64,000 nucleotides of DNA, from positions 3,104 to 67,103 of the forward strand of contig DGDD01000145.1 of assembly GCA_002385265.1 (NCBI GenBank). The letters run 5' to 3'. The notes beneath the pieces were generated by a model, which saw only the letters and a list, made by a program, of their open reading frames with translations, made no database searches and was not told where the DNA came from. Source of the DNA: Chitinophagaceae bacterium UBA3961. GTDB taxonomy: Bacteria; Bacteroidota; Bacteroidia; Chitinophagales; Chitinophagaceae. Made by a program: the position numbers and the translations under genes. Shown piece by piece: positions 18,633 through 27,326 of the stretch (position 1 is its first letter; the number at the start of each line of letters is the position of its first letter).

Positions 18633-19955
18633 TTATTTTCTTTTCTGAATTACTAAAAAATACAGGGCGAGGAATGCTAGAAAGACCACGGTTCCTACGA
18701 GGGCCAAGTTCGGATTACTGAATGCGATAACGGTTCCAACAAACAAATAATTCACGATAAAAATGATGGGCATGATGGGATACCACTTCATTTTATAGAT
18801 ACCGGTATTATCGAGGTGTTGGGTTCTTTTTCTCAAGACGAAAATGGTAGCGGCGGAAGTGGCCATTCCGATAGAATCGAGGAAAATGCTAAAGCTTAGA
18901 ATTTTATCGAAGGTGTCGGCGAAGAATAATACGATGATACAAATGCCGGCAAATACAGAGAGACTCACCGTAAGCACATCTTTCGTCGTATCTTTTTTCA
19001 TGAAGGCTTTTGGAAGGATTCCGTCTTCACTCATGGCATACATCACTCTTGGGTTGCTCAGCAACAATACATTTACATAGGCCAATACTGCTACAAACAG
19101 TAAAATTGAGGCTACGTAGCGTCCGGTTGGACCAAACATTTTTTCGGCAATAATGGCCGCAATTCCGGAAGTGCTTTTTAATTCTTCAAATCCAATGATT
19201 TTGAAATAGGCGTAGGAGGCCGACATGTACAATCCAATGATCACCAATATTCCAATGAAGATGGCTCTTGGAACTGTTTTAGCAGGCTGATCAATTTCAT
19301 CACCAAAATTGATCGACTGTTGATAGCCGCCGTAGGTAAAGGAGGTGGCTTTCAAGGCAATTCCAAACGAATATAAAATAGCAGACCATTGAACCGTTTC
19401 CAAAGATTTTGTAGGAAGCGGTGCTTGGTTGTAAAGTTCCGGAAAGAAGATCGAAGCAATGATCACCACCAACATCGAAATCTTGATCACCATTAAAACG
19501 TTTTGGGTGCGTGAACTCATTCTAAGTCCCATGAGGTTTACTCCATAGAACAAGAGTACGGCACCCATAGCAATGAAAGACTTGGTGGTATCGCTTACCC
19601 CTCCTTCCAATAATAAAGGTGAAATATATTCAGCACCAATAAGGGCCACACCCGAAAGGGAGGCGGCATTGGAAATAAGAATCACGCAATTAATCGCGAA
19701 TGCGATGGAGGGATGGTATGCTGTTGAGAATATTTTGTAATAGCCGCCTGTAACCGGATATCGAGACCCAATTTCAGCATAAGTAAGCGCTCCGCAGAAT
19801 GCTACAAATCCGCCCACGGCCCATGCTGCAAAAAAGATAGAGGGGCTAATAGCTGCTACGGCTGCATCTTTGGAAGTACGAAAGATTCCCATACCAATCA
19901 CCAGTCCAATTACGATCATGGTGAGGTCGAATAATTTGAGCTTGTTGGAATTCAT
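18633..19955 (-). CDS. APC-family amino acid permease
   Basis: A 440-residue inner-membrane transporter of the amino acid-polyamine-organocation superfamily with about twelve hydrophobic helices. The first helix carries the substrate-binding GMGIFRTSKDAA segment. AVGGFVAFCGALTYAEIGSRYPVTGGYY is typical of helices 2-3 (LAT/serine-threonine exchanger-like members). The substrate cannot be fixed. A TATCTTCC element ends 4 nt before the ATG. It precedes the trans-sulfuration enzyme on the same strand (74 bp gap with a repeat), so co-transcription is possible. Confidence 0.87.
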   Translation of the reverse strand: MNSNKLKLFDLTMIVIGLVIGMGIFRTSKDAAVAAISPSIFFAAWAVGGFVAFCGALTYAEIGSRYPVTGGYYKIFSTAYHPSIAFAINCVILISNAASLSGVALIGAEYISPLLLEGGVSDTTKSFIAMGAVLLFYGVNLMGLRMSSRTQNVLMVIKISMLVVIIASIFFPELYNQAPLPTKSLETVQWSAILYSFGIALKATSFTYGGYQQSINFGDEIDQPAKTVPRAIFIGILVIIGLYMSASYAYFKIIGFEELKSTSGIAAIIAEKMFGPTGRYVASILLFVAVLAYVNVLLLSNPRVMYAMSEDGILPKAFMKKDTTKDVLTVSLSVFAGICIIVLFFADTFDKILSFSIFLDSIGMATSAATIFVLRKRTQHLDNTGIYKMKWYPIMPIIFIVNYLFVGTVIAFSNPNLALVGTVVFLAFLALYFLVIQKRK

Positions 19956-19969
19956 TTGGGGAAGATAAA

Positions 19970-20062
19970 TAATTTAATAATTAAGAATTAATAATTAATA
20001 ATGGAGGAGGTGAATAGCGAGGATAAGAGGAAGCGCTGCATTTACGCTGCGCCACTGCGGTA
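19970..20062. repeat. Repeat mosaic (modules A, C, B)
   Basis: Module A (19970-20003), a short GAGGATAAGAGGAAG purine block (20012-20030) and GCATTTACGCTGCGCCACTGCGG (20037-20060) lie between the divergent permease and TonB receptor genes. Confidence 0.65.
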
Positions 20063-20107
20063 AATATGACTTTGTGTATACGGTAATAATATTCCCTTGC
20101 TTTGAAC

Positions 20108-20115
20108 TAACTTTG
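20108..20115 (+). promoter_or_regulatory. -7 element of the TonB receptor gene
   Basis: TAACTTTG is an exact match to TAnnTTTG and lies 23 bp before the ATG at 20139. The -33 position has no clear TTG. Confidence 0.5.
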
Positions 20116-20138
20116 CCTTCCCAAAATGTAATTGACAA

Positions 20139-22181
20139 ATGAAGAAGATTGTAGTTGCCACGATAATGACGATGATGGCCGGTTCGGTGAGTGCACAATT
20201 GAGTAGTTCAGATTCGGCACAGTCGTTAGACAAAGTAACCGTTACTGCCTTTGAACAAAACAGAAGATTGGTGGAAATACCCGCTTCTATTGCTCTTATA
20301 AATAAAACACAATTGCAACGCTTCGCACCATTTAATGTGTTGCAAGCCTTCAATAGCTTACCGGGAGTACGAATGGAAGAGCGTTCGCCGGGTAGTTACC
20401 GCATGAATATTCGAGGAAGTTCGCTTCGTTCTCCATTTGGCGTTCGCAATGTAAAAATCTATTACAACGATTTACCGTATACCACACCCGGAGGTGATAG
20501 CTATTTTAATCAATTAGGATTCTACAATTTCAATACTGTTGAAATCATCAAAGGACCGGGCAGCAGCTTGTACGGTGCAGGAACCGGTGGCGTAATGCTG
20601 ATCCGAAGTGATGATAAAATTGTAGGCAACAGTGTAACCTTAAGTGCCGCTGTTGGAAGCTATGGTACAAAGAATTTTCATTTGCAAGCCAAACTGGCTT
20701 CCGGAAATACACAACAAACCATCGATTATCAATCGCAGTATTCTGATGGCTACCGAGATCATACGGCCATGAACAGAGATGTGTTGAGTTGGCAATTGAA
20801 GCAAACAGGTGAGAAAGGACAATTCAATGCGCAGTTCTTATACAGCAATTTATACTATCAAACTCCGGGTGGATTGAATAAAAGAGAATTTGATTCGGCT
20901 TCAAAAATGGCTCGCCCAAATGCAGGTTTCATTCCCGGTGCAGAAACAGCAAAAGCAGCCATCTACCAAAAGACTTTTTATAGTGGCATGAGCTACACTT
21001 ATAAATTCAGTGAGTTGTTTCAACAAACAACAGCAATGTATGGCGCTTATACTCAGTTAAACAATCCGGGGATTTTCGCGTACAGCAGAGCCATTGAACC
21101 ACATTTTGGAGGAAGAACGGTTTTTCAATTTAAGCAAAAGGGATTCTCCGTGCATTTAGGTGCCGAAGTTCAACAAGGCTATTCAAATGCGAAAGCTTAT
21201 TTGAACAATGCGGGCAACCCCACTACCCTTCAAACCGATGATGATATTGTGAACAGAACAGGCTTTGTTTTTGCACAAGCTACTGTTGATTTGAGCGAAG
21301 GATTGAGCATTACTGCGGGCGCCAGTTTGAATCAGTTGAAATTAAGTGTAACAAGACTGAGCACTAATCCCATTACTATAAAATCGAGAAAGTATTCGAA
21401 TGAGTTTGCGCCGAGAATTGCGCTAATACAGAAATTTGGCTCCAACAGCATTTATGCGAGCGTTTCGAAGGGCTTCTCCCCTCCTACCAGTTCAGAAGTT
21501 TTACCATCGAGTGGTGTTATTAGTACAGATTTGGAAGCAGAAGAGGGTCTTAATTTTGAACTTGGAACGAAGGGTACTTATTTGCAAGATCGACTTTATG
21601 TTGATGCGAGTGTGTTCTATTATAAATTGAAGAACGCTATTGTGGTAAGACGAGATACGCAGGGCAGAGACTATTTTGTAAACGCAGGAGCAACCAATCA
21701 AAAGGGTCTTGAACTCTATAGTTCTTATGAGTTGTATAGAAATGTGAGCAAAACATCGGTTTTGAAAGTATGGACCACTTATCAATATTACCATTTCAAG
21801 TACAAAGACTTTGTAAAAGGTTCGGTTGACTATTCGGGTAAGTTTTTGCCGAGTGTTCCAAAACACAATCTATTAATTGGATTGGATGGCAACATGAAGA
21901 ATGGTTTGTATGGTAATTTAACGTACCAATATATAGATACCATTCCGGTGAATGATGCGAACAGTGAAAAAGCGGCTGCTACTCATTTGATGAGTCTGAG
22001 AGCGGGGCTTCGCAAGAATCTTGGTAAGAGTTTGCGCATTGATTTTTATGTTGCGGGAGAGAATTTAACGGATAGCAAGTATTGCTTGGGATTTGATTTG
22101 AATGCGAATGGAGGAAGGTATTATAATACGGCACCGGGGAGAATGTTGGTGGTTGGAGTGGAAATACGAATTAAGAATTAA
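20139..22181 (+). CDS. TonB-dependent receptor
   Basis: A 680-residue outer-membrane receptor for energised import. A signal peptide (ends VSAQ) is followed by a plug domain (about residues 30-150: VTVTAFEQNRRLVEIPASI, MNIRGSSLRSPFGVRN, VEIIKGPGSSLYGAGTGG) and a 22-strand barrel ending in GVEIRIKN. There is no carboxypeptidase-like N-terminal extension and no SusD partner, so it is not a SusC type. It resembles small siderophore/metal receptors, but the ligand cannot be inferred. It is divergent from the permease gene and followed by repeats, with no hairpin terminator seen. Confidence 0.92.
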   Translation: MKKIVVATIMTMMAGSVSAQLSSSDSAQSLDKVTVTAFEQNRRLVEIPASIALINKTQLQRFAPFNVLQAFNSLPGVRMEERSPGSYRMNIRGSSLRSPFGVRNVKIYYNDLPYTTPGGDSYFNQLGFYNFNTVEIIKGPGSSLYGAGTGGVMLIRSDDKIVGNSVTLSAAVGSYGTKNFHLQAKLASGNTQQTIDYQSQYSDGYRDHTAMNRDVLSWQLKQTGEKGQFNAQFLYSNLYYQTPGGLNKREFDSASKMARPNAGFIPGAETAKAAIYQKTFYSGMSYTYKFSELFQQTTAMYGAYTQLNNPGIFAYSRAIEPHFGGRTVFQFKQKGFSVHLGAEVQQGYSNAKAYLNNAGNPTTLQTDDDIVNRTGFVFAQATVDLSEGLSITAGASLNQLKLSVTRLSTNPITIKSRKYSNEFAPRIALIQKFGSNSIYASVSKGFSPPTSSEVLPSSGVISTDLEAEEGLNFELGTKGTYLQDRLYVDASVFYYKLKNAIVVRRDTQGRDYFVNAGATNQKGLELYSSYELYRNVSKTSVLKVWTTYQYYHFKYKDFVKGSVDYSGKFLPSVPKHNLLIGLDGNMKNGLYGNLTYQYIDTIPVNDANSEKAAATHLMSLRAGLRKNLGKSLRIDFYVAGENLTDSKYCLGFDLNANGGRYYNTAPGRMLVVGVEIRIKN

Positions 22182-22426
22182 GAGTTAAGAATTCACCGCA
22201 GGGGGCGCAAAGAGCGTGGAGTATTCGCGAAGATTGTTTGTTTTCTTTTACCGCGGCGGCGCAGCGAACGCAGCGTTAACACAGCGAATCCTTGCCCGAA
22301 GAATCTCCGCGGTGAATTATTTCACCACAGATATCCCAGATTAAAGCAGATTAACACAAATTAGCCCTTGATATTCAATCAACCTGACTGCCGGCTGTTT
22401 CATTATTAATTATTAATTCTTAATTA
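22182..22426. repeat. Repeat mosaic (modules A, B, D, A)
   Basis: Convergent gap with a GCGCAAAGAGCG/GCGGCGCAGCG block (22193-22312), a CACAGATTAA block (22320-22360) and the approximately 60-bp core ATATTCAATCAACCTGACTG... running into inverted module A (22369-22432). The last part overlaps the stop of the following lipoprotein gene. Confidence 0.75.
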
Positions 22427-22786
22427 TTAATTATTCGCTCCGCCTTGCGAAACCCAGCACACGATTGCTTGTTTTTGGGATGCTGTTAAACTACTGCCTT
22501 TGGGCATTGAACCATTTGCTACGGCTGAGCTTATAGAGCCTTTGGCGGCACTAATTTGAGCATAGGTTGTAAGAGCGCCAGGTCCGTTGCTACTTCCAGA
22601 AGCATGACATCCTGCAATGGCGCAGCTTGCACTAATAATAGGACTCACTGTTGCAGAAAATGAAATGGTTGCACTGCAATCTGCTGGCGATGGAGTAGTC
22701 GTACTATTGGTGGTACTTGATGACTTACTACAAGCGAATAAAACTGTAAGCAACAACAAAGTGCTGCCAATGAAGAGCCTTTTCAT
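22427..22786 (-). CDS. Small lipoprotein with variant haem motif (CX4CH)
   Basis: A 119-residue lipoprotein (lipobox LFAC, Cys 19) with a Ser/Thr-rich linker and a compact domain. C55-A-I-A-G-C60-H61 is a Cys-X4-Cys-His variant of the cytochrome c motif, and Met 94 in GSMPKG is a plausible axial ligand. C-terminal AIVCWVSQGGANN resembles the last helix of small cytochrome-like domains found in Bacteroidota and planctomycetes. A single-haem electron carrier on the outer or inner membrane is inferred; haem attachment to a CX4CH site is not proven. It is monocistronic between repeats and the beta-barrel gene. Confidence 0.6.
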   Translation of the reverse strand: MKRLFIGSTLLLLTVLFACSKSSSTTNSTTTPSPADCSATISFSATVSPIISASCAIAGCHASGSSNGPGALTTYAQISAAKGSISSAVANGSMPKGSSLTASQKQAIVCWVSQGGANN

Positions 22787-22846
22787 TTGGATGTATTTAG
22801 CGTTTGAATAATGTACGTTTACACAATCAAAAAGGTTTCCTTGCTA

Positions 22847-23593
22847 TTAAAATTTAGGGCATTTTATTCCTTTGGAACCAATGAAGCGGTATACAATGCC
22901 GATAGATGTTGAATGATAGTAATCTTTCTGTCCGGAATTAGCGGCATCACTAAATCCGTCTAAATAATCTGTTACGGTAATTCGATAAGAAGTTTCTACG
23001 GTAGCAGCCCATCGATCGTTGATTGAGTAACGCAGTCCCACTCCTATTGGAACAACAGGCAGTACACTTGGAGTTCGGTGAGTGGTATCTGTGGCGAGTC
23101 CGGATATAACAGTTGAGGATTCACCGAAATAAGAAGTATTGACACCTGACCAGTCGCGCTTAATATTAAGAAATGCGAGTGAAACTCCGGCGGTTATGTA
23201 TGGTGTTAGACGTGGTCGTTCAGAAGGTCGTAAGTTGGTTCCAAAAACATTGTATACCACCGAAGCTCCGAGTTCCCATACAGGTGTTGAAAATTTAAAA
23301 TTTCTTTGTTGACGGTACTCGGGATGCGAATACAAAGATTCGTTTCCAACCAAACGCCCGTAACTGATATTGGCTCTTACAGAAAAAACATCGCTTAAGA
23401 GGCGGGCGCCGGAAAGACTAAAGCCTGGTCTAATTGTTTTTAAGGAACCAAAGCGGCCGGGCGTTAAATCGCCCTGATACACATAGCCTCCAACACTCAA
23501 CCCTATTTCGTACTTAGGTATGGAAAATTGTGCAAATGATTGGCTACTAATTACGGACAAGAATACTACGGTAATTGGAAGGATTGTCTTCAT
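22847..23593 (-). CDS. Outer membrane beta-barrel protein (DUF6089-like)
   Basis: A 248-residue protein with a signal peptide (ends SFAQ) and alternating beta-strand pattern. YEIGLSVGGYVYQGDLTP at the start and DYLDGFSD near residue 207 are typical of DUF6089-type porin-fold proteins of Bacteroidota. It ends PKF after a short tail containing one Cys. No function is known. A long hairpin with a T-tract (23646-23702) lies 53 bp upstream of its ATG. Confidence 0.72.
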   Translation of the reverse strand: MKTILPITVVFLSVISSQSFAQFSIPKYEIGLSVGGYVYQGDLTPGRFGSLKTIRPGFSLSGARLLSDVFSVRANISYGRLVGNESLYSHPEYRQQRNFKFSTPVWELGASVVYNVFGTNLRPSERPRLTPYITAGVSLAFLNIKRDWSGVNTSYFGESSTVISGLATDTTHRTPSVLPVVPIGVGLRYSINDRWAATVETSYRITVTDYLDGFSDAANSGQKDYYHSTSIGIVYRFIGSKGIKCPKF

Positions 23594-23933
23594 ACTTATT
23601 GGTTATGAGCGTTTAGTTCAAGCAATCCATTTTTTTCGTTCTATGTAAAAAAGAAGACTTCATCTGATACATCGAAGTGAGCGAGGTATCGGCGAAGTCT
23701 TCCGGTAATTTCTTGGATATCAGACTTCATTCGGACATAAAGGAACACAGAACGGAATTTAAAAACGGAGCTTGTGAGTAGAAATGATGAATAAGTATGA
23801 AGTATTTAGTTGTGAGTAGGACAGTTCGTGATTTGAAAAGTTTATTAATGAGATGTCGTTTAACAAACTATTAGAGAAATTAAGAATTAAGAATTAATAG
23901 GGTTGCTTCGCAACCGTTGAAAATAAAGACATC
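23594..23933. other. Intergenic gap with hairpin and short module A
   Basis: The 340 bp contain the terminator-like hairpin listed separately, an otherwise unremarkable A/T-rich stretch, and a short AATTAAGAATTAAGAATTAA repeat (23878-23898) next to the LytTR gene stop. No gene is supported. Confidence 0.6.
23646..23702 (-). terminator. Long hairpin terminator or attenuator
   Basis: GAAGACTTC (23653-23661) pairs with GAAGTCTTC (23694-23702), and GATAC (23666-23670) with GTATC (23686-23690). On the minus strand the hairpin is followed by TTTTTT (23652-23647). It lies 232 bp beyond the LytTR stop and 53 bp before the DUF6089-like start, so it either ends the kinase-regulator transcript or attenuates the barrel gene. 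Confidence 0.65.
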
Positions 23934-24635
23934 TTATTTAGAATGGTTGGCGAGCCATTCTTTGGTGAAATCAATATAGGTGTCGCTAACGGGTAGTTCT
24001 GTACCATTAGACAATTTCACTTTACGAGATGTAACTCCTTTTATTTCATTTTTTGAAATAATGAAGCTTCGGTGTATCCGTTGAAATATAGTGGTAGGAA
24101 GTTTTTCTACCATTGATTTCAAAGTAGATAAGGTTAAGATCGGCTTTTCGGATTTTAGGTGAATTCGAACATAATCTTCAAGGCTTTCCAAGTACACAAT
24201 TTCTTTCAACAAGATCTTTACGTTCCTATATTCTACGTTCACCATAATATAGTTATCGTCTTCATTGGGTTGGAACAAGGTTTCCAATTTTGCCACGGCT
24301 TTTGCAAAGCGATCGGGTGAAATGGGTTTGAGCAGGTAATCGACAGCGTTTAAGTCGAACCCATCAACCGCATGTTCTCGATGCGCTGTCGTAAACACAA
24401 GCGCAGGTGGCTTTTCAAGTGATTTGAGTAGTTCCAATCCGTTGATATCGGGCATATTGATATCAAGGAACAGGAGGTCTACTTCATTGTTGTTCAACCA
24501 GTTTTTGGCAGCCACGGCATCATCGAAAGTGTTCACGCAGTTCAATGATGCGTGTTGCCTGATATAATCCACCAGTATTTGAATAGCAAGGGGTTCATCG
24601 TCGATAACGACGCATTTGATCAAGGTTGAGTTCAT
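23934..24635 (-). CDS. LytTR-family response regulator
   Basis: A 233-residue DNA-binding response regulator. The receiver domain (about 1-120) has the acidic pair IDDEP (D12, D13), phospho-acceptor Asp 58 in LLFLDINMPD and Lys in YLLKPIS. The LytTR domain (about 130-230) has KILLKEIVYLESLEDYVRIH and FQRIHRSFIISKNEI. Its ATG overlaps the kinase stop (ATGA, 24632-24635), implying translational coupling. The target genes are unknown; the DUF6089-like gene downstream is one candidate. Confidence 0.93.
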   Translation of the reverse strand: MNSTLIKCVVIDDEPLAIQILVDYIRQHASLNCVNTFDDAVAAKNWLNNNEVDLLFLDINMPDINGLELLKSLEKPPALVFTTAHREHAVDGFDLNAVDYLLKPISPDRFAKAVAKLETLFQPNEDDNYIMVNVEYRNVKILLKEIVYLESLEDYVRIHLKSEKPILTLSTLKSMVEKLPTTIFQRIHRSFIISKNEIKGVTSRKVKLSNGTELPVSDTYIDFTKEWLANHSK

Positions 24636-25717
24636 GTTGCAACAGTTGCTTCGATCGTTAGATCTACGGTAAATGAATTGGGGGTGTTGGTAATCGACAA
24701 CTGATGTTTTCCGGGATAAAGCAATTCCAGTCTTTTTTGGATATTGGAAATACCGGTACCGGTGCGTTCTGAACTCGACCGCAAATTGAATCTACGGTTA
24801 CTAGTATGAAAGCGAATATCGTGCCCATTTCGTGTTAAAGAGATGATAATATTGGAGGATTCATGGTTGCTCACACCGTGTTTGAAAAGGTTTTCCACAA
24901 AAGGAACGAAAATTAGCGGGGCGATTTGGATGTTTTCAAAGTCTCCTTCGATATTGAAATTGATAGTAGTGAGTTTGTTCAATCGTAATTTTTGCAAATC
25001 AATGATATTTTGAATGCATTCTATTTCACGTTCTACCGGAACGGTTGGCTTTCCCATTTCGTCATTGATATAGCGCATGAGATTGGAGAGTTGCAAAATA
25101 GCAGGAGCAGCTTTCTCCGATTTAGTGGAGGTGAGTGCGTATAAATTATTGAGCGTATTAAAGAGGAAATGCGGATTCACTTGCATTTTAAAGAAGGCCA
25201 ATTCGGCGGCTGATTTTTCAGCGGCGGCTTGAAGTAAGCGACGTTCTGTTTGTTGCAATCTTCTAAAAATGGCAATGGCAGAGGAAGCTGTCCAAATACA
25301 TATAAATAATATTAAACTCACAATATCGAGTTGTGGTTTGCCTCTTGGCATTGGTCCATTTGGAGGAGGAGGTACTTTGAATTGATTGGGTGATATAGGC
25401 GGAAAATTATTAGGATCTGCCCCCTGTTGCATTAAATGATCGAATGGTGTAGTATATAAAATGATCGATAAGAAAGCGCCGATACACAGCAAATAAACTA
25501 AGATCAGCTTGGAAAGAAGTAGCCGAGGAAACAACAGCTCCAGATTGACATAGAATAACCCACAGTAGATGATGAAAAAAATCAAGAAGTGTACACTGAG
25601 CAAGTGCCTCCATTCAAAATGAGCGTTGCTATTTCCATAAATGAACAACTGTATCAAACTGAACAGCAGTAACCAGCCTAGTATGTGGAGCACCCAAATA
25701 ATCCGTTTAGAGAACAT
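24632..25717 (-). CDS. LytS-like sensor histidine kinase
   Basis: A 361-residue inner-membrane kinase with four N-terminal membrane helices (about 8-28, 42-62, 70-90, 131-150). The loop before the fourth helix is Pro-rich. The His_kinase domain has phospho-His 183 in NPHFLFNTLNNLYAL, and the HATPase part has PLIFVPFVENLFKHG and GTGISNIQKRLELLYP. It works with the LytTR regulator, whose start overlaps its stop. A TACCTTCC element ends 3 nt before the ATG. Confidence 0.93.
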   Translation of the reverse strand: MFSKRIIWVLHILGWLLLFSLIQLFIYGNSNAHFEWRHLLSVHFLIFFIIYCGLFYVNLELLFPRLLLSKLILVYLLCIGAFLSIILYTTPFDHLMQQGADPNNFPPISPNQFKVPPPPNGPMPRGKPQLDIVSLILFICIWTASSAIAIFRRLQQTERRLLQAAAEKSAAELAFFKMQVNPHFLFNTLNNLYALTSTKSEKAAPAILQLSNLMRYINDEMGKPTVPVEREIECIQNIIDLQKLRLNKLTTINFNIEGDFENIQIAPLIFVPFVENLFKHGVSNHESSNIIISLTRNGHDIRFHTSNRRFNLRSSSERTGTGISNIQKRLELLYPGKHQLSITNTPNSFTVDLTIEATVAT

Positions 25718-25870
25718 AAGGGAAGGTACGGAAAAATGAGAATGCAGTACCTGTCTGCAGTAAAATGTAAGGCTTTTACTTAACCAACGAAATCATAAAA
25801 GGCAACCTGCAGAAAAGCAATTTTTCAATAGATTAGATCTTGATAATCACTCCATGACTAAAAAACAGCT

Positions 25871-25890
25871 ATTGTGATTACAATCACAAT
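25871..25890. promoter_or_regulatory. Crp-type palindrome upstream of the MFS gene (site 1)
   Basis: ATTGTGATT-AC-AATCACAAT is a palindrome with perfect 9-bp arms (centre 25880.5), the best of six related sites. TAACTTCA (25910-25917), a 6/8 match to TAnnTTTG, is centred exactly 33 bp downstream, as at the other sites. The ATG at 25923 would then be at or within two or three bases of the transcription start. Confidence 0.75.
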
Positions 25891-25922
25891 CGAATCAACA
25901 AAGATTGGCTAACTTCATATTA

Positions 25923-27143
25923 ATGCAAGGATTGAGAGAAAATAAAGTCCAGTTTTGGCTGCTTGTTGCTGCTAACCTTTTTGTTGGTGCCGTACTCGGA
26001 TCGGAAAGAGGCATTATGGGAGAAGTGGGCCTAAAGTGGTATGGAATTGAAAGTATTGTAGCTATTTCTAGTTTTGTAATGGCCTTTGGAATTTCAAAAG
26101 CAGTAGCGAATTTATTGGTGGGTAAGCTATTGCAGGTGTTTACCAGAAAAAAAGTGTTGCTAGTGGGGTGGGTGCTGGGTTTCCCCGTTCCTCTTTTATT
26201 AATATACGCACCCAATTGGAATTGGGTTATTGTTGCTAATGTTCTATTAGGATTGAATCAGGGTATTGCATGGTCTAGCACAGTAATCATGAAAATTGAT
26301 CTTGTTGGCACTAAAAATAGAGGTTTTGCGATGGGGCTTAATGAATTTGCCGGCTATCTGGCAATCGGTGTTTCAGCATATCTTTCAATGCTCTTGTTAC
26401 ATCAAACCAATTCACCATTTTGGAGCTTTCTACCTTCTCTTCTTGCTGTGTTATTGGGAATAACCCTAAGTACAGTATTCATTAAAGATACTCAGCACCA
26501 TGTAACTTACGAAGCTCGGAGTTCAAAAATTGCCTACTTGCGAAATGTATGGATTGATACAAGTTGGAAACATCAAAATATTGGTAGCACTACCATTAAT
26601 GGCTTTTTGAATAATTTAAATGATGGTGCAATGTGGGTATTGGCTCCAACTATTCTGCTACAAAAAATGATCAGTAGCGAAGAAACTGCACTTGTAATTG
26701 CACTTTATCCAATGGTTTGGGGAATATCGCAGCTTTTTACCGGAATGATTGGCGACCGATATTGCAAAAAACAATTGATTACTGCCGGAATGTTGCTACA
26801 GTCTGCAGCACTCTTACTCTTTCTTTCAGTCAATGCATTCTGGTTATTACTTATTTCTGCAGTGTTACTGGGCTTAGGGACCGCGTTGGTTTATCCAAGT
26901 TTCCTCTCAACTATTGCAGAAAATACACATCCAGATCAAAGAGCTCAGGTGATGAGTATATTCAGATTTTGGCGCGATAGTGGCTACATTGCAGGAGCGG
27001 TAATGGTTGCTTTATTGATTCATTTCCTGAGCGCCGGCTATACACTTTTTATTATAGCCCTCTTAACGGGATTAGGAGGTGTAATAGCACAGCTAAGAAT
27101 GTGTTGTACCATGAAAGTGCTTTGGAAGTCTGAGATCTGCTAA
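25923..27143 (+). CDS. Major facilitator superfamily transporter
   Basis: A 406-residue MFS protein with twelve hydrophobic helices. The loop 2-3 motif is degenerate (VGKLLQVFTRKKVLL), and GMIGDRYCKK is the equivalent in the second half. The ATG at 25923 is used; the frame continues up to a TTG at 25905, but that would lie between operator and predicted transcription start. The substrate is unknown. Because it shares the palindrome and promoter geometry of the sulfur genes, import or export of a sulfur compound or organic by-product is a reasonable guess. Convergent with the SoxB-like gene. Confidence 0.85.
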   Translation: MQGLRENKVQFWLLVAANLFVGAVLGSERGIMGEVGLKWYGIESIVAISSFVMAFGISKAVANLLVGKLLQVFTRKKVLLVGWVLGFPVPLLLIYAPNWNWVIVANVLLGLNQGIAWSSTVIMKIDLVGTKNRGFAMGLNEFAGYLAIGVSAYLSMLLLHQTNSPFWSFLPSLLAVLLGITLSTVFIKDTQHHVTYEARSSKIAYLRNVWIDTSWKHQNIGSTTINGFLNNLNDGAMWVLAPTILLQKMISSEETALVIALYPMVWGISQLFTGMIGDRYCKKQLITAGMLLQSAALLLFLSVNAFWLLLISAVLLGLGTALVYPSFLSTIAENTHPDQRAQVMSIFRFWRDSGYIAGAVMVALLIHFLSAGYTLFIIALLTGLGGVIAQLRMCCTMKVLWKSEIC

Positions 27144-27326
27144 TTTATTTTATTAGTTAGAAAATCGAAGAAAGGCCTTTTGATTTAGTTCTCATCATGG
27201 TTAAAAACATGCACTTATCAACTTATTTCCAGTCGGACACGTTTGATAGATACAATATCGGAAGTAAGCACAAATCGACACATTTTAAAAGCAAAACTAT
27301 AGGGTACGGATTCGATAAGCTTGCAA

